Assembly (NCBI GenBank): GCA_951813605.1
Contig: OX638379.1
Coordinates: forward strand, 1,126,471-1,190,470
Length of the DNA: 64,000 nt
Origin: an uncultured Bryobacterales bacterium
GTDB taxonomy: Bacteria > Acidobacteriota > Terriglobia > Bryobacterales > UBA6623
Reading direction: 5' to 3'
Under the pieces are notes generated by a model. The model was given only the letters and a program-made list of their open reading frames with translations, was not told the origin of the DNA and did not search any database. Shown here one piece after another: positions 53,814-62,799 of the stretch. Within the stretch, counting starts at the first letter, position 1; the number at the start of each line of letters is the position of its first letter. The position numbers and the translations under genes were made by a program.

Positions 53814-54455
53814 TCAGTCGAGCCGACGAATCCTTACGTTCCGGAACCAAACAGCGCTGTTGTGGTCTTGCAGCGCGATTCTCCCTCCGGGCGACTTAGC
53901 GAATAGCGAGCCTTTATTGGCCTCCTCGGCCCGACCTGCGAAGTCCTCGCTGGCAAGATCGAACTCGACGACCTTGCGCCCATTCAGCCAGTGCTGCACC
54001 AATGTTCCCTGCGCGACGATCCTAAGCGAGTTCCACTCCCCGGGAGAACGGCTCGCGTCTTCGGAAGGGGCATAGAGGCCGTACGCTGCGCCGGCCCGCC
54101 GATTCGGATTCGCCTGAGACGCCCGCCTCGCGTTGTCGGCGATTTGATACTCCACTGACGAGGCTGTCGGGTTCTCGTCCCCGGCTACTCGATAGAAGAC
54201 TCCGCTATTGCCAAGCTCGCCGATCTTCCACTCCAGGCGCAAGTCAAAGTCATGGAATTCGCTGCCCGTCGCAAGGTTCCCGGGCCGCCCTTCGACCGTC
54301 AGCGCGGAATCCTTCGCTCGCCAGCGGCCTGATGCGTCCGCCCGATGCTGGACTGTCCAGCCGTTTAGTGTCACCCCGTCGAACAGAGGCTCGAATCCTG
54401 GCTCCGCGGCGCAGCAGACTGTTGCAACCAACGCCACGAGGAGGCTGTGCTTCAC
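53814..54455 (-). CDS. DUF1080 family, 3-keto-glycoside hydrolase-like
   Basis: The 213-residue secreted protein (signal MKHSLLVALVATVCCA) has the concanavalin-like DUF1080 fold: FEPLFDGVTLNGWTVQHRAD, DFDLRLEWKIGELGNSGVFY, SSVEYQIADNARRASQANPN, AAYGLYAPSEDASRSPGEWN, LVQHWLNGRKVVEFDL and KGSLFAKSPGGRIALQDHNS. It is full length for the family. Some DUF1080 enzymes cleave 3-keto sugars made by Gfo/Idh/MocA oxidoreductases. Here the gene overlaps the 3' end of exactly such an oxidoreductase by four bases, so the pair likely acts in sequence on a glycoside outside the cytoplasm. The substrate is unknown. Confidence 0.88.
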   Translation of the reverse strand: MKHSLLVALVATVCCAAEPGFEPLFDGVTLNGWTVQHRADASGRWRAKDSALTVEGRPGNLATGSEFHDFDLRLEWKIGELGNSGVFYRVAGDENPTASSVEYQIADNARRASQANPNRRAGAAYGLYAPSEDASRSPGEWNSLRIVAQGTLVQHWLNGRKVVEFDLASEDFAGRAEEANKGSLFAKSPGGRIALQDHNSAVWFRNVRIRRLD

Positions 54456-55924
54456 AGCTCGCGGACCTCTTCCGTGTCCAGATCGAATGCCATCGCCTTG
54501 TTGCGCCGGTGCGCTTCCACGCCCAGGCTGACGGCCACCTGTGACCGGTAGCCAAGCTCGCCGTCGAGCGGGGCCGGTTTGCGAGTCCGTATCGACTCCA
54601 AGAAGTAATGCCTGAACGACGGGGTGGGCGGAGCCTTTACCCTGAGGACCGGCTTGACCGACTGCCGCGCGGCGCGCTCCTCGAAGATCCGCTGGAGATA
54701 GGCGTCGCGCATCGGCCCCGGCTTGGCAAGTTCCGGTTGGTCGCGGGTGTCGTTCTCGTACCGCTCCCGCCAGCGCGGCTCCGCGAGCAGCATCGCTAGC
54801 ATTTGGCGCTTGCGCCGTTCGGGCAGTTGTGCGTACTGCGTCGGGCGCACGGTGCGCTTTTCCTCGATCCAGGTGCCCATGGCATCCAGCCCCGAAGCAA
54901 TCACTCGCTCCTTGAAACCGTCGATATAAGGTTCCTCCGGGGCTAGCCGGAGAAAGCCGGGCCTCAGGTGGTTTCCCTCAAAATGGATGTTCGCCTCGTT
55001 GCCTCGCACCACGATCGGCAGTTCAACGGAGTTCTGGAGGGACCCGGAGCATACTATGGTGTGCTTGCTGGGGAAGTCCAGGGCGATGACCAACACGTCC
55101 GGTATTTCCATAACAGTCTCAGGCGTGAAATAATGTCCGCCCGCGGAAACCGCCCGAACAGGGAATTCTCGTCCTAGGACGTGGATCAGGGGCGTCACGT
55201 GATGGTAGTAGAGGTCCGTGGCGATGCCGCCCGAATAGTCGCGGTAACGCCGCCAGCGGAAGAACCTTTCCCTAGAGAACGGCCTTTTTGGCGCGCTCCC
55301 TAGAAAGGCTTCCCAATCCAAGTTGTCCGGGCTGGCGGATTCATCGATCACGTAATTGAAGGGAGCCTTGCGGGTGTTCCTACTACGGCTGGTCTGGCTC
55401 CAAAGGACCTTGCCTAGCAAGCCCGCGGCGACGGCCCGACGGGCCGGTTCCCAGATTCCGTGTGCCATGTGCTCGCTGTCCACCGCCAGGATGCGCTCTG
55501 TCTGCTTGGACGTGCGGACCATTTCCTTCGCTTCCGGGATGGTCAAGCTCATGGGCTTTTCCACGTCCACATCCTTGCCGGCCCTCATGGCGTCAATCGC
55601 CATTGGCGCGTGCCAATGGTCCGGCGTGCAGATGATCACCGCGTCGACATCCTTGTCCGCCAGCAGATCCCGATAACTCCTGTAACCTTTCGCGCCAGTC
55701 TGGGTAACGCCGTCGTCGAGCCTCGGGGCGTAAACATCGCAGACTGCGGTGACTCGCGAGTCCTTCCGCTGCGTGTACTCGTTGAGGTGGCCCCTAGAAA
55801 TGTTGCCGAGGCCGATAACTCCTATCCCCACAGTGTCATTTGCTCCTAGGATTCGGCTGTACGAGGCAGCTGCGGCCGCTGCAGCTGCCCCGCGGCCTAG
55901 GTTGCGACGCGTCAGACTTCCCAT
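54452..55924 (-). CDS. Gfo/Idh/MocA oxidoreductase, Tat-exported
   Basis: ATG 55924 gives a 490-residue protein with a twin-arginine-type signal (MGSLTRRNLGRGAAAAAAAA); another ATG three codons upstream is possible. The Rossmann fold shows GIGVIGLGNISRGHLNEYTQ, AVIICTPDHWHAPMAIDAMR and the family motif VEKPMSLTIPEAKEMVRTSK. The C-terminal half holds YSGGIATDLYYHHVTPLIHV, a His-rich segment typical of secreted family members. It carries tightly bound NAD(P), consistent with Tat export of the folded protein, and oxidises a sugar hydroxyl, probably at C3. The DUF1080 gene follows by ATGA overlap. The expected next step is keto-assisted glycosidic bond cleavage. Confidence 0.9.
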   Translation of the reverse strand: MGSLTRRNLGRGAAAAAAAASYSRILGANDTVGIGVIGLGNISRGHLNEYTQRKDSRVTAVCDVYAPRLDDGVTQTGAKGYRSYRDLLADKDVDAVIICTPDHWHAPMAIDAMRAGKDVDVEKPMSLTIPEAKEMVRTSKQTERILAVDSEHMAHGIWEPARRAVAAGLLGKVLWSQTSRSRNTRKAPFNYVIDESASPDNLDWEAFLGSAPKRPFSRERFFRWRRYRDYSGGIATDLYYHHVTPLIHVLGREFPVRAVSAGGHYFTPETVMEIPDVLVIALDFPSKHTIVCSGSLQNSVELPIVVRGNEANIHFEGNHLRPGFLRLAPEEPYIDGFKERVIASGLDAMGTWIEEKRTVRPTQYAQLPERRKRQMLAMLLAEPRWRERYENDTRDQPELAKPGPMRDAYLQRIFEERAARQSVKPVLRVKAPPTPSFRHYFLESIRTRKPAPLDGELGYRSQVAVSLGVEAHRRNKAMAFDLDTEEVREL

Positions 55925-56039
55925 GACGGGCATTCTAGTGCATTCTTCGGCGACCGAGTCGCAGTCCGCTCGGCAATGAGGGGCAAACCGCCCTGTCTGC
56001 GCACGGGGGTATGCTCAGTGACACGGAGGTTCCACTGAA

Positions 56040-56798
56040 ATGAATGCACAACAGGTTCGGGTGGCGGCTGTCACCGGGGCGGGGAGCGGCGTCGGTCGCC
56101 ATTGCGCCTTGGCATTGCTGGGCGACGGCTACACCGTAGCCTTGCTCGGACGCCGTGCGACTGCTTTGGAAGAGACCGCTTCCAGGGCTGCGCAGCGCGA
56201 CCGATGCTTGGTGATTCCAACGGACGTGACGCGCGAAGAGGCGGTGCATGAGGCCTTCGACCGCATCAAGGGCCACTCCGGGCGCCTCGATGTGCTTTTC
56301 AATAACGCCGGACGCGGCGCACCCCCAGTGCCGCTCGAAGACCTTGCGCTCGCTCAGTGGCAGAAAGTCGTTGATGTGAACTTGACCGGGATGTTTCTAT
56401 GCACGCGAGAGGCGCTGCGCATCATGAAGAGTCAGAAACCCCGGGGTGGTCGCATCATCAACAACGCCTCGGTTTCGGCACAGACGCCTCGCCCTCATTC
56501 AGCACCCTACACGGCCACAAAGCATGCGGTTACCGGATTTACCAAGTCTGTCGCGCTGGACGGTCGTCCGTTCAACATCTGTTGCGGCCAGATCGACATC
56601 GGAAACGCTAGGACTCCGATGACCGCGAGAATGGCCGAGGGGGTTCTGCAGGCGAATCTCACCATCGCGCCTGAAGCCACCATTGATGTCGACCACATCG
56701 CGCGGGCTGTCCTGTACATGGCGAGCCTGCCTCTTGACGCGAACGTCTTGACGATCACCGTGATGGCGACACAGATGCCGCTTGTCGGGCGTGGTTGA
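56040..56798 (+). CDS. SDR family oxidoreductase
   Basis: The 252-residue classical short-chain dehydrogenase has TGAGSGVG (residues 13-20) for NAD(P) binding, NNAGRGAPP (about 90), and a catalytic Ser-Tyr-Lys arrangement in [20 protein letters not shown] followed by Lys. Asn appears in [14 protein letters not shown]. It is cytoplasmic. The substrate is unknown; many such enzymes reduce 3-oxoacyl groups or sugar ketones. It is divergent from the Gfo/Idh/MocA gene with about 115 bases between starts, and 105 bases precede the next propeller gene. Confidence 0.9.
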   Translation: MNAQQVRVAAVTGAGSGVGRHCALALLGDGYTVALLGRRATALEETASRAAQRDRCLVIPTDVTREEAVHEAFDRIKGHSGRLDVLFNNAGRGAPPVPLEDLALAQWQKVVDVNLTGMFLCTREALRIMKSQKPRGGRIINNASVSAQTPRPHSAPYTATKHAVTGFTKSVALDGRPFNICCGQIDIGNARTPMTARMAEGVLQANLTIAPEATIDVDHIARAVLYMASLPLDANVLTITVMATQMPLVGRG

Positions 56799-56890
56799 AC
56801 GCGAGTGCCGGACCTGTAGGCGGCCCGCCCCCGGCGATTAGCCCGAATCGGTGATTCTTCGCAATCAGCCTCCCGCCAGCGGGATTTCTC

Positions 56891-56896
56891 AGGAGG
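56891..56896 (+). promoter_or_regulatory. Shine-Dalgarno AGGAGG deciding a GTG start
   Basis: A perfect AGGAGG is followed by a seven-base spacer and GTG 56904. This favours the longer version of the propeller protein over a TTG at 56991, which lacks any such site. Confidence 0.65.
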
Positions 56897-56903
56897 ATCC
56901 ACG

Positions 56904-58451
56904 GTGTCGGATCGACTCTCTCGAGGCGGTGGTCCTGCCCAGCGAGGATTGCCGCTCGCGCCGCACGGATTGCTATGCGACAATTTCGGCTTGAACAGGG
57001 TTCTCTTTCCGGGCCTCTTGGCGGGCTCCCTGCTTGTTGCCGCCACTCGATTCGAGGATCCAAAGCCGCCGAAGCTCATTTCGGTGGCGGATGTTCCCGC
57101 AGCGAGCCCGAGCGCGCACCCGCGCGTCACATTTCACGAAGCACCGCGTCCGCTTTCGGATGACGCTGTCACGGAGGATTGGCCTGCCTTCCTCGGGAAA
57201 CGGGGCGAGCCTGTCTCCTACGAGACCAGTCTGCTACACGACTTCGGTGCAGACGGTCCGAAACTCGTTTGGGAGCTAACCACAGGCACGGGATATAGCT
57301 CTCCGTCCATCCAGGGTGACTACCTCGTTTACATGCACCGACTGGGCGCGGAAGAGATAGTTGAGTGTCTTCGCCCCGAGACTGGCGAGAGGTACTGGGA
57401 CTTCCGTTACCCGACTGACTTCGAGGACCGATTCGGCTACAACAACGGACCTCGCGCTAGCCCGGTCATCGACGGCGATTACGTTTACACCTATGGGGCA
57501 CAGGGCAGGCTGCACTGCTTGCTGCTGGAGACCGGACAACTCGTTTGGAGCCGCGATGTCGCTAGCGAGTTCAGAGTTCCCCAGGATTTCTTCGGTACGG
57601 CCGCTTCACCGTTGATCGAGGGCGACAGCCTGATCCTCAATGTAGGGGCCCCTAGCGGTCCGGAAGTGGTGGCGTTCGACAAGCGCACCGGACGGATGCT
57701 TTGGGGGGCGGGTGACCAGTGGGGGCCAAGCTACGCGACGCCGGTCGTCGCCGAAGTCCGCGGCAAGCGCCGAGTTTTCGTCCTCGCAGGCGGGGAGAGC
57801 AATCCACCCAGGGGTGGGCTGATTGCCATTGAGCCGCGCAAGGGGGCCATTGACTTTCGGTTTCCGTGGCGCAGTCGGAGCTATGAGTCCGTGAACGCCT
57901 CCAGTCCCGTGATCATCGGTGACAAGGTGCTCGTTTCAGCGACTTACCGGACCGGTGCCGCTCTCTTGGAAATTGGCGCCGACGGTGGCTACAAGAAGCT
58001 CTGGCAGAACTCGGACTTCGACTTGCACTGGACTACAGCCGTGCACGAAGACGGTCATTTTTACGCATTCTCTGGTCGCAACGAACCGGACGCGAAACTC
58101 TCGTGCGTGAACGCCGAGAGCGGCGAAACCGTATGGAGCGAAGCACTGGAATGGAACGAGTCCGTGCTAGTGCAAGGGGAGTCCCGCACCTTCTACGCCA
58201 GTCCCTTGCGGGGCAACCTTCTCAAGGTGGACGACAGGTTCCTCGCCCTCGGGGAACACGGCCACCTGCTCTGGCTTGCGCTTTCCCCGTCCGGCCCGAA
58301 GCTGCTCGAGCGGACTCGGCTTTTTCTAGCGCGCGAGACCTGGAGCCCTCCTGTGGTCAGCCAGGGCCTGCTCTACGTCAGCCAGAACTCGCGTTCGATC
58401 GACCCGCCCCGGGGTCCACGCTTGCTCTGCTATGACCTCAGGGGTCTGTAG
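56904..58451 (+). CDS. PQQ-like beta-propeller protein
   Basis: From GTG 56904 the protein is 515 residues, with a 30-residue polar lead before a hydrophobic segment (VLFPGLLAGSLLVAATRF) that may be an uncleaved anchor or a signal peptide. Propeller blades: DWPAFLGKRGEPVSYETSLL (the usual opening DWPxFRGP is altered), YMHRLGAEEIVECLRPETGE, YVYTYGAQGRLHCLLLETGQ, LVWSRDVASEF, VVAFDKRTGRMLWGAGDQWG, GGLIAIEPRKGAIDFRFPWR, KLSCVNAESGETVWSEALEW and GRLLCYDLRGL-like termini. No heme motif is present. Binding of PQQ is uncertain; many such outer-surface propellers are structural or sugar-binding. Confidence 0.85.
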   Translation: MSDRLSRGGGPAQRGLPLAPHGLLCDNFGLNRVLFPGLLAGSLLVAATRFEDPKPPKLISVADVPAASPSAHPRVTFHEAPRPLSDDAVTEDWPAFLGKRGEPVSYETSLLHDFGADGPKLVWELTTGTGYSSPSIQGDYLVYMHRLGAEEIVECLRPETGERYWDFRYPTDFEDRFGYNNGPRASPVIDGDYVYTYGAQGRLHCLLLETGQLVWSRDVASEFRVPQDFFGTAASPLIEGDSLILNVGAPSGPEVVAFDKRTGRMLWGAGDQWGPSYATPVVAEVRGKRRVFVLAGGESNPPRGGLIAIEPRKGAIDFRFPWRSRSYESVNASSPVIIGDKVLVSATYRTGAALLEIGADGGYKKLWQNSDFDLHWTTAVHEDGHFYAFSGRNEPDAKLSCVNAESGETVWSEALEWNESVLVQGESRTFYASPLRGNLLKVDDRFLALGEHGHLLWLALSPSGPKLLERTRLFLARETWSPPVVSQGLLYVSQNSRSIDPPRGPRLLCYDLRGL

Positions 58452-59574
58452 CGGTCCCTGAAGCAGGGTCCTTCTCCCCTGCCTAGAGCGGGCAGGCCAG
58501 AACCTCTGCGTTCCGACCGAAGCCTCCCAATGAATGCTGGTCGGCGTTTTCCACTGACTTCCGGCAAGATCGTCCGGAATCCCCCCTAGCTCTCGACCAC
58601 CCGGCAAGGAGTTCTTCGATGACTGGCGTCCCGCTCGGCCCACCGCCTGTGGCGCTTCGAGACGATCCGAATTAGCAGAGCGGCGCCTCCGACGGCGGAC
58701 TCCGGCGCTCATCGCTGAGGCGATGTTCGCGAAGTCTCTTCCGAGATTTCAGTCGCTGCTCCAACGCAGTGCCCACGCGCAGCTTCTGCGCGAGAATGCG
58801 TTGCGACACCCTCGGAGCAAACAACCTCCGTATGCCGCCTTTAGGATGCCTCCCTTGAGTATCCGATCCATTGAACCTTCGGTACTTCACTGACGTGATT
58901 AGGCAAGGAACGTATGCTTGTGAGAATAAGGAAATAACGAAAGTCTGTAGCAAGCTGCAACTCACGATCCCGAAACCGCTAGCCGAGCCATATAGCGTCG
59001 CGCCGGGAGGCGTAATCTGTTGCAAGAGGCCGGTGACGTCATTCGCGTCGTGCCACCCAACGCGAGTCCGCCGACCGTGCTCGCTTAGGCGCGACCCCTT
59101 GCGTTGCTCGATGTCGGAACCTAGCGTCAGCGCCGTTGCGAGGCGGCAACCAAAAGACATCCGGCGCAGACCCGTGGGCGGACACGCGAGAAATTGCATC
59201 GCCGTGGCGATCCTGACTGATACGAACGCACTTCGTCTATCGGTACGTTCCCCGCTTTCCGACAAATGATCAATTCGACCACCGCACCGGCGACGCAATC
59301 TCTGGAACCTGCGCAGCACGCACAATTCATCCCGGCAGACGAGTGTCGCGCCCCGTCCACCGGTCGGCGAATTGCTCAGGATTCGGCCAGGAAATGGAGA
59401 GCCTAGAAGTCAACTACCACGTCGAGCGTTGGGCGATCAGCGCGCATAGTCGCGCCTTACCCCTCGCCGATTTGGAAAATCTCGATCCAATGCTCGGTAG
59501 TCGAAAAATGCCGTCAAGCGACTGTCGACCGGAGCAACCGTCGAACCGGATGGCTTGTTCCACGTGCGGCCCTC
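58452..59574. other. Gene-poor region of 1.1 kb
   Basis: These 1,120 bases lie between convergent genes. A 217-codon minus-strand frame (58672-59325) and a 132-codon plus-strand frame (58871-59269) overlap and show no family features. Around 58865-58980 the sequence is visibly richer in A and T than its surroundings. No repeat, RNA gene or transposase trace was recognised. Confidence 0.4.
58478..58496 (+). terminator. Hairpin after the propeller gene
   Basis: CCTGCC at 58478-58483 pairs with GGCAGG at 58491-58496, preceded by a TTCTCC tract and following the stop codon by about 27 bases. Without a T run it is a candidate only. Confidence 0.4.
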
Positions 59575-61899
59575 TTACTTCGTCTGATCCGTCACCTCGA
59601 ACAGCACGGCTGTACGGTCCACGAACACTCGCCGAAGCCCCCATGCAGCCGGGTCGCTAGCGATGGTCCGCGTCTGAGAATAGTATGGGTCGCGAGGATC
59701 TAGGTCAAGAACCACGTAGTCGATTCCATGTCGTCGCAATAGCGCGTTGGCGGACGCTCTCGGGGCTTGAGGATCCACTGCCAGCCGATCGAATTCCAAA
59801 GCCTCGGGAAGCATGTCGACCCACATCCCATCCTGAGTGAGCTCGCTGAATGCCAGCCGTGCCTGATCCGCCGCTGAGGCTGTTGGGTGAACGAGCTCCA
59901 TCCCGCTGGCGAGCACACCCTGGGCGAAGCGCGCCTCGAGCACCATGTCAGGGCGTGGCGGTTCCCGCGAGTTCCACGAAGTGAAGATATCGCCGTCGAA
60001 CAGGCGGCTGGCATGCCACGGGAGCGGGTCCGACCACGCGGTTAGCTCATGCGGCACCGGCACGCGCTTGCCGTGCTGCAAGAGGCTGATCTCCGAAACG
60101 ATCCAAGCTCTGGCACGCCGTGCACCAGTCTGCTCGATGCGTAGTCCTCGCAGCTCTCGCATCGGCCATCTGGCCCGCAGGACGCTTTCCGGCCGCTGCA
60201 TCGGGTCGAGTGAGGCCAAGAGCGCGTCGGCGAGATCCTGATTCTCCAAGCCTTGGTAAGAAACCAGCAGTTCCGCCTCGAAGTACGCCTCTGGCAAGTT
60301 GCCGAAGCTCAGGACTCGAGTGTCTAGACCCCCTAGCTTGTCGAGCCTATCGGCCAGCAAGAAGAATTCCACGTTTCTGGCGAGGTGCCATTTGTCCGGT
60401 TCAAGGCCGAGAGCTGCCCGCAATGGGAAACCTTCTACACTCCATAAATCCGAGTAGTACCACCTTCCCCGATGGGCGGGCCACGATGTCACGCACTGGG
60501 CTGCTAGCAGGGCGGACACCAAGGCAAGACGGCCTCGGCGGGGAACGAGATCCAGTGCCGTGCCTATTGCGAGCAGCGCGAAGGGCAAGCTAGGTATCAG
60601 GAATCTCGCTCCGGCATTCGACAGCCATGGCAGGGCGCTTACCAGCGCCGCCGCAATCAGCCAGCGCGTCAACGGAGCGCGCCACGCTAACGGCGCAATC
60701 GGAATGAGCAGGATTACCCAGCCTAGGGAACCGGCGTAGCGCTCGCCGAGCACGAGGTCGAACGGTGCCGCAAGCAGTTGCTCCCAGCGGTTGAATGGCC
60801 CCTCGCGGTAAGACCGCATGGCAAACGTGTAGGCTGATTCCCATTCGACGCTGAAATAGGGATTTGGGAACCAGTCGTTGAAGAACGGCGCAAGCGGGTT
60901 GCCAGTGATCAGAGCGCTCTTGACGAGCCACGGCAGCCCGACCGCGGCCGCTCCCAATCCGGTCCACGCCAATCCGCTCAGCGCTCGACGCCATTTTCCC
61001 GTGCGCAGGAGGATTGCTCCAGCTACGACCACCCCTCCTATGACGGCGACAACACCGGTGTATTTCACCGCGAACGAGAATCCGATCAGGACTCCCAGCA
61101 GGGCTAGCCACTGGCTGTCGCGGTGTTGCCACCAAAGCAATAGAGCATAGAACGTGCAAAAGAGCGAGAACGCCAGGGCACAGTCGTTGTAGGCGGACGT
61201 GGCGTCAGGGATCACGACCGGGCAGGTGAAGAAGACAACTGCCGCAAAAACGCCCGCAAGATCGGCCCGGAATCGGCGCGCGAGACACAGAATTGATCCT
61301 ACAGTCGCGACAAGGAATGAGAAATGCACGATCTTGGCCGCTGATTCCCTGCCGATCGAATACGCGAACAGATACAGCATCTCGGCCCCTTGCGAAACGT
61401 GGGCGTAAATGTTCGTCGTGAGCGGAACGAATCCATGGGCACGGTAGTATCTCTGCACTAGGCCGAGGTGGTAACCCATCGCGTCTGTCCGGGTTTCCGG
61501 GGCAAGAGTGTGGATCGCGTAAAGAACGCCGTACACGGCGGCAGGAAGGACGAGGATCAGCTGCCATGACCGAGGGACACGTTGCGGTTCCGCAGTCAGG
61601 GAGGGCCACCTCCATCTCCCCCACCTCAACCAGCAGGCCAAGGTGCCGGCGATCACCGCCAATACCGAGACATCGTGGAACCACCTGAGTGCGCAAAGTG
61701 CGAAGACGATCGTGCTCAGCAGCGCCGAACCGAAAGCGAGCGAAAAAACCCAGCCCTCCGCACGGGTGAGCTGGCCGCGAAGTCGCCGTAAAAAACCGAG
61801 GGCGGTACGACCGAGTAGGCACGCGGTAAGGACCGTTGCCAACCCGCCCGCCAGCACCCCGGCAAGGCGGTCGAGAGCTTCGAGGATAGTGGCTTCCAT
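59575..61899 (-). CDS. Membrane glycosyltransferase, GT39/GT-C-like
   Basis: The 774-residue protein has about twelve membrane helices over residues 10-470 (LAGGLATVLTACLLGRTALG, LILVLPAAVYGVLYAIHTLA, FAAVVFFTCPVVIPDATSAY, VVAVIGGVVVAGAILL, WVILLIPIAPLAW). APETRTDAMGYHLGLVQRYY in the first large loop carries the acidic residues expected in GT-C enzymes that use polyprenyl-phosphate sugars. The soluble C-terminal third (about 300 residues) includes SRLFDGDIFTSWNSREPPRP, a discoidin-like segment, and a terminal LRRHGIDYVVLDLDPRDPYY. It lies 40 bases after a polyprenol-phosphate-sugar-synthase-like GT2 gene, which could supply its donor. The target (lipid, protein or polysaccharide) is unknown. 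Confidence 0.82.
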   Translation of the reverse strand: MEATILEALDRLAGVLAGGLATVLTACLLGRTALGFLRRLRGQLTRAEGWVFSLAFGSALLSTIVFALCALRWFHDVSVLAVIAGTLACWLRWGRWRWPSLTAEPQRVPRSWQLILVLPAAVYGVLYAIHTLAPETRTDAMGYHLGLVQRYYRAHGFVPLTTNIYAHVSQGAEMLYLFAYSIGRESAAKIVHFSFLVATVGSILCLARRFRADLAGVFAAVVFFTCPVVIPDATSAYNDCALAFSLFCTFYALLLWWQHRDSQWLALLGVLIGFSFAVKYTGVVAVIGGVVVAGAILLRTGKWRRALSGLAWTGLGAAAVGLPWLVKSALITGNPLAPFFNDWFPNPYFSVEWESAYTFAMRSYREGPFNRWEQLLAAPFDLVLGERYAGSLGWVILLIPIAPLAWRAPLTRWLIAAALVSALPWLSNAGARFLIPSLPFALLAIGTALDLVPRRGRLALVSALLAAQCVTSWPAHRGRWYYSDLWSVEGFPLRAALGLEPDKWHLARNVEFFLLADRLDKLGGLDTRVLSFGNLPEAYFEAELLVSYQGLENQDLADALLASLDPMQRPESVLRARWPMRELRGLRIEQTGARRARAWIVSEISLLQHGKRVPVPHELTAWSDPLPWHASRLFDGDIFTSWNSREPPRPDMVLEARFAQGVLASGMELVHPTASAADQARLAFSELTQDGMWVDMLPEALEFDRLAVDPQAPRASANALLRRHGIDYVVLDLDPRDPYYSQTRTIASDPAAWGLRRVFVDRTAVLFEVTDQTK

Positions 61900-61938
61900 G
61901 GCCGTGCAAGTACGCCGCTCAGGGCAACGAGGCTGTGC

Positions 61939-62646
61939 CTATTTTCGGCGCAGGGGCTTGACGAAGTACTTCGCAATGCACCACAGTGCCCACAGCCCGT
62001 CTCGGGGGCGGATTTTCTTTCCCTCCTCGTAAGTGCGGCCATGGTAGGAAATCCCCACTTCGTAGACCCTGGCGCCAGCTTTCGCAATCTTGGAAGTGAT
62101 TTCAGGCTCGAATCCGAAGCGGTTTTCCTCCAGCACGATGGACTGCAACAACTTCCGTCGGAAGGCCTTGTAACACGACTCCATGTCGGTTAGATTCAAA
62201 TCTGTGGCGAGGTTTGACAGCAGAGTCAGTAAGCGGTTGCCGATGTAGTGCCGGAAGTACAGGACGCGGTGCTCGCTAGAAGTCAGGAATCTCGACCCGT
62301 ACACAGCGTCCGCCTTGCCCTGCAGCAGCGGGTTGAGCAGCTTCGCGTAATCCCCGGGGTCGTACTCGAGGTCGGCGTCTTGGACAATCACGAATTCACC
62401 GGTCGCGCGCTCGAACCCGGTTCGCAGGGCCCGGCCCTTGCCTTGGTTTCGGTCGTGGCGCAGGACTGTCACATTGCTGTGCCGCTGCGAAATCTCGGTC
62501 GCGATTTCCGCCGACCCGTCAGTCGAGCCGTCGTCAACGATCAAGATCTCCGTCTCGAGTGCAACCGCTTGGACCCGTTCTACGATTTCGCGCAGAGTGC
62601 TCCCTTCGTTGTACACCGGGATCACGACCGAAAGTAATGCCGCCAC
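61939..62646 (-). CDS. Glycosyltransferase family 2, polyprenyl-phosphate sugar synthase-like
   Basis: GTG 62646 begins directly at the family's N-terminal strand (ALLSVVIPVYNEGSTLREIV), giving 235 residues; the frame upstream of it overlaps the divergent cobA gene and is not coding. Motifs: IVDDGSTDGSAEIATEISQR, LRHDRNQGKGRALRTGFERA, VIVQDADLEYDPGDYAKLLN (DxD metal site), SRFLTSSEHRVLYFRHYIGN and CYKAFRRKLLQSIVLEENRF. This matches the dolichyl/undecaprenyl-phosphate mannose or glucose synthase type. There are no membrane helices beyond a hydrophobic tail. It probably loads a sugar onto a polyprenyl phosphate for the GT-C enzyme encoded next. Confidence 0.9.
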   Translation of the reverse strand: MAALLSVVIPVYNEGSTLREIVERVQAVALETEILIVDDGSTDGSAEIATEISQRHSNVTVLRHDRNQGKGRALRTGFERATGEFVIVQDADLEYDPGDYAKLLNPLLQGKADAVYGSRFLTSSEHRVLYFRHYIGNRLLTLLSNLATDLNLTDMESCYKAFRRKLLQSIVLEENRFGFEPEITSKIAKAGARVYEVGISYHGRTYEEGKKIRPRDGLWALWCIAKYFVKPLRRK

Positions 62647-62799
62647 GCCAGAGCAAGTGCTTGAGGGACCCCATGCGGCTGGTAACGAACGGGGCCCTAG
62701 CTGCCAAGTATGCAACAGCTCGGCCGGGTCGTGCGGCGCTCCGTGAATTGATCGGCCAAACAAGGCTCGGATCGGGCGGTTCGCTTTCGGTTGCGTAAC
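62647..62799. promoter_or_regulatory. Divergent promoter region
   Basis: This 153-base region separates the divergent GT2 and cobA-hemD genes. Both promoters should be here, but no convincing boxes or Shine-Dalgarno before ATG 62800 could be picked. Confidence 0.4.

Noticed and set aside
58672..59325. 217-codon minus-strand frame in the spacer
   Set aside because: Composition is Arg/Ser-rich, there is no recognisable motif, and it competes with a plus-strand frame of similar quality.
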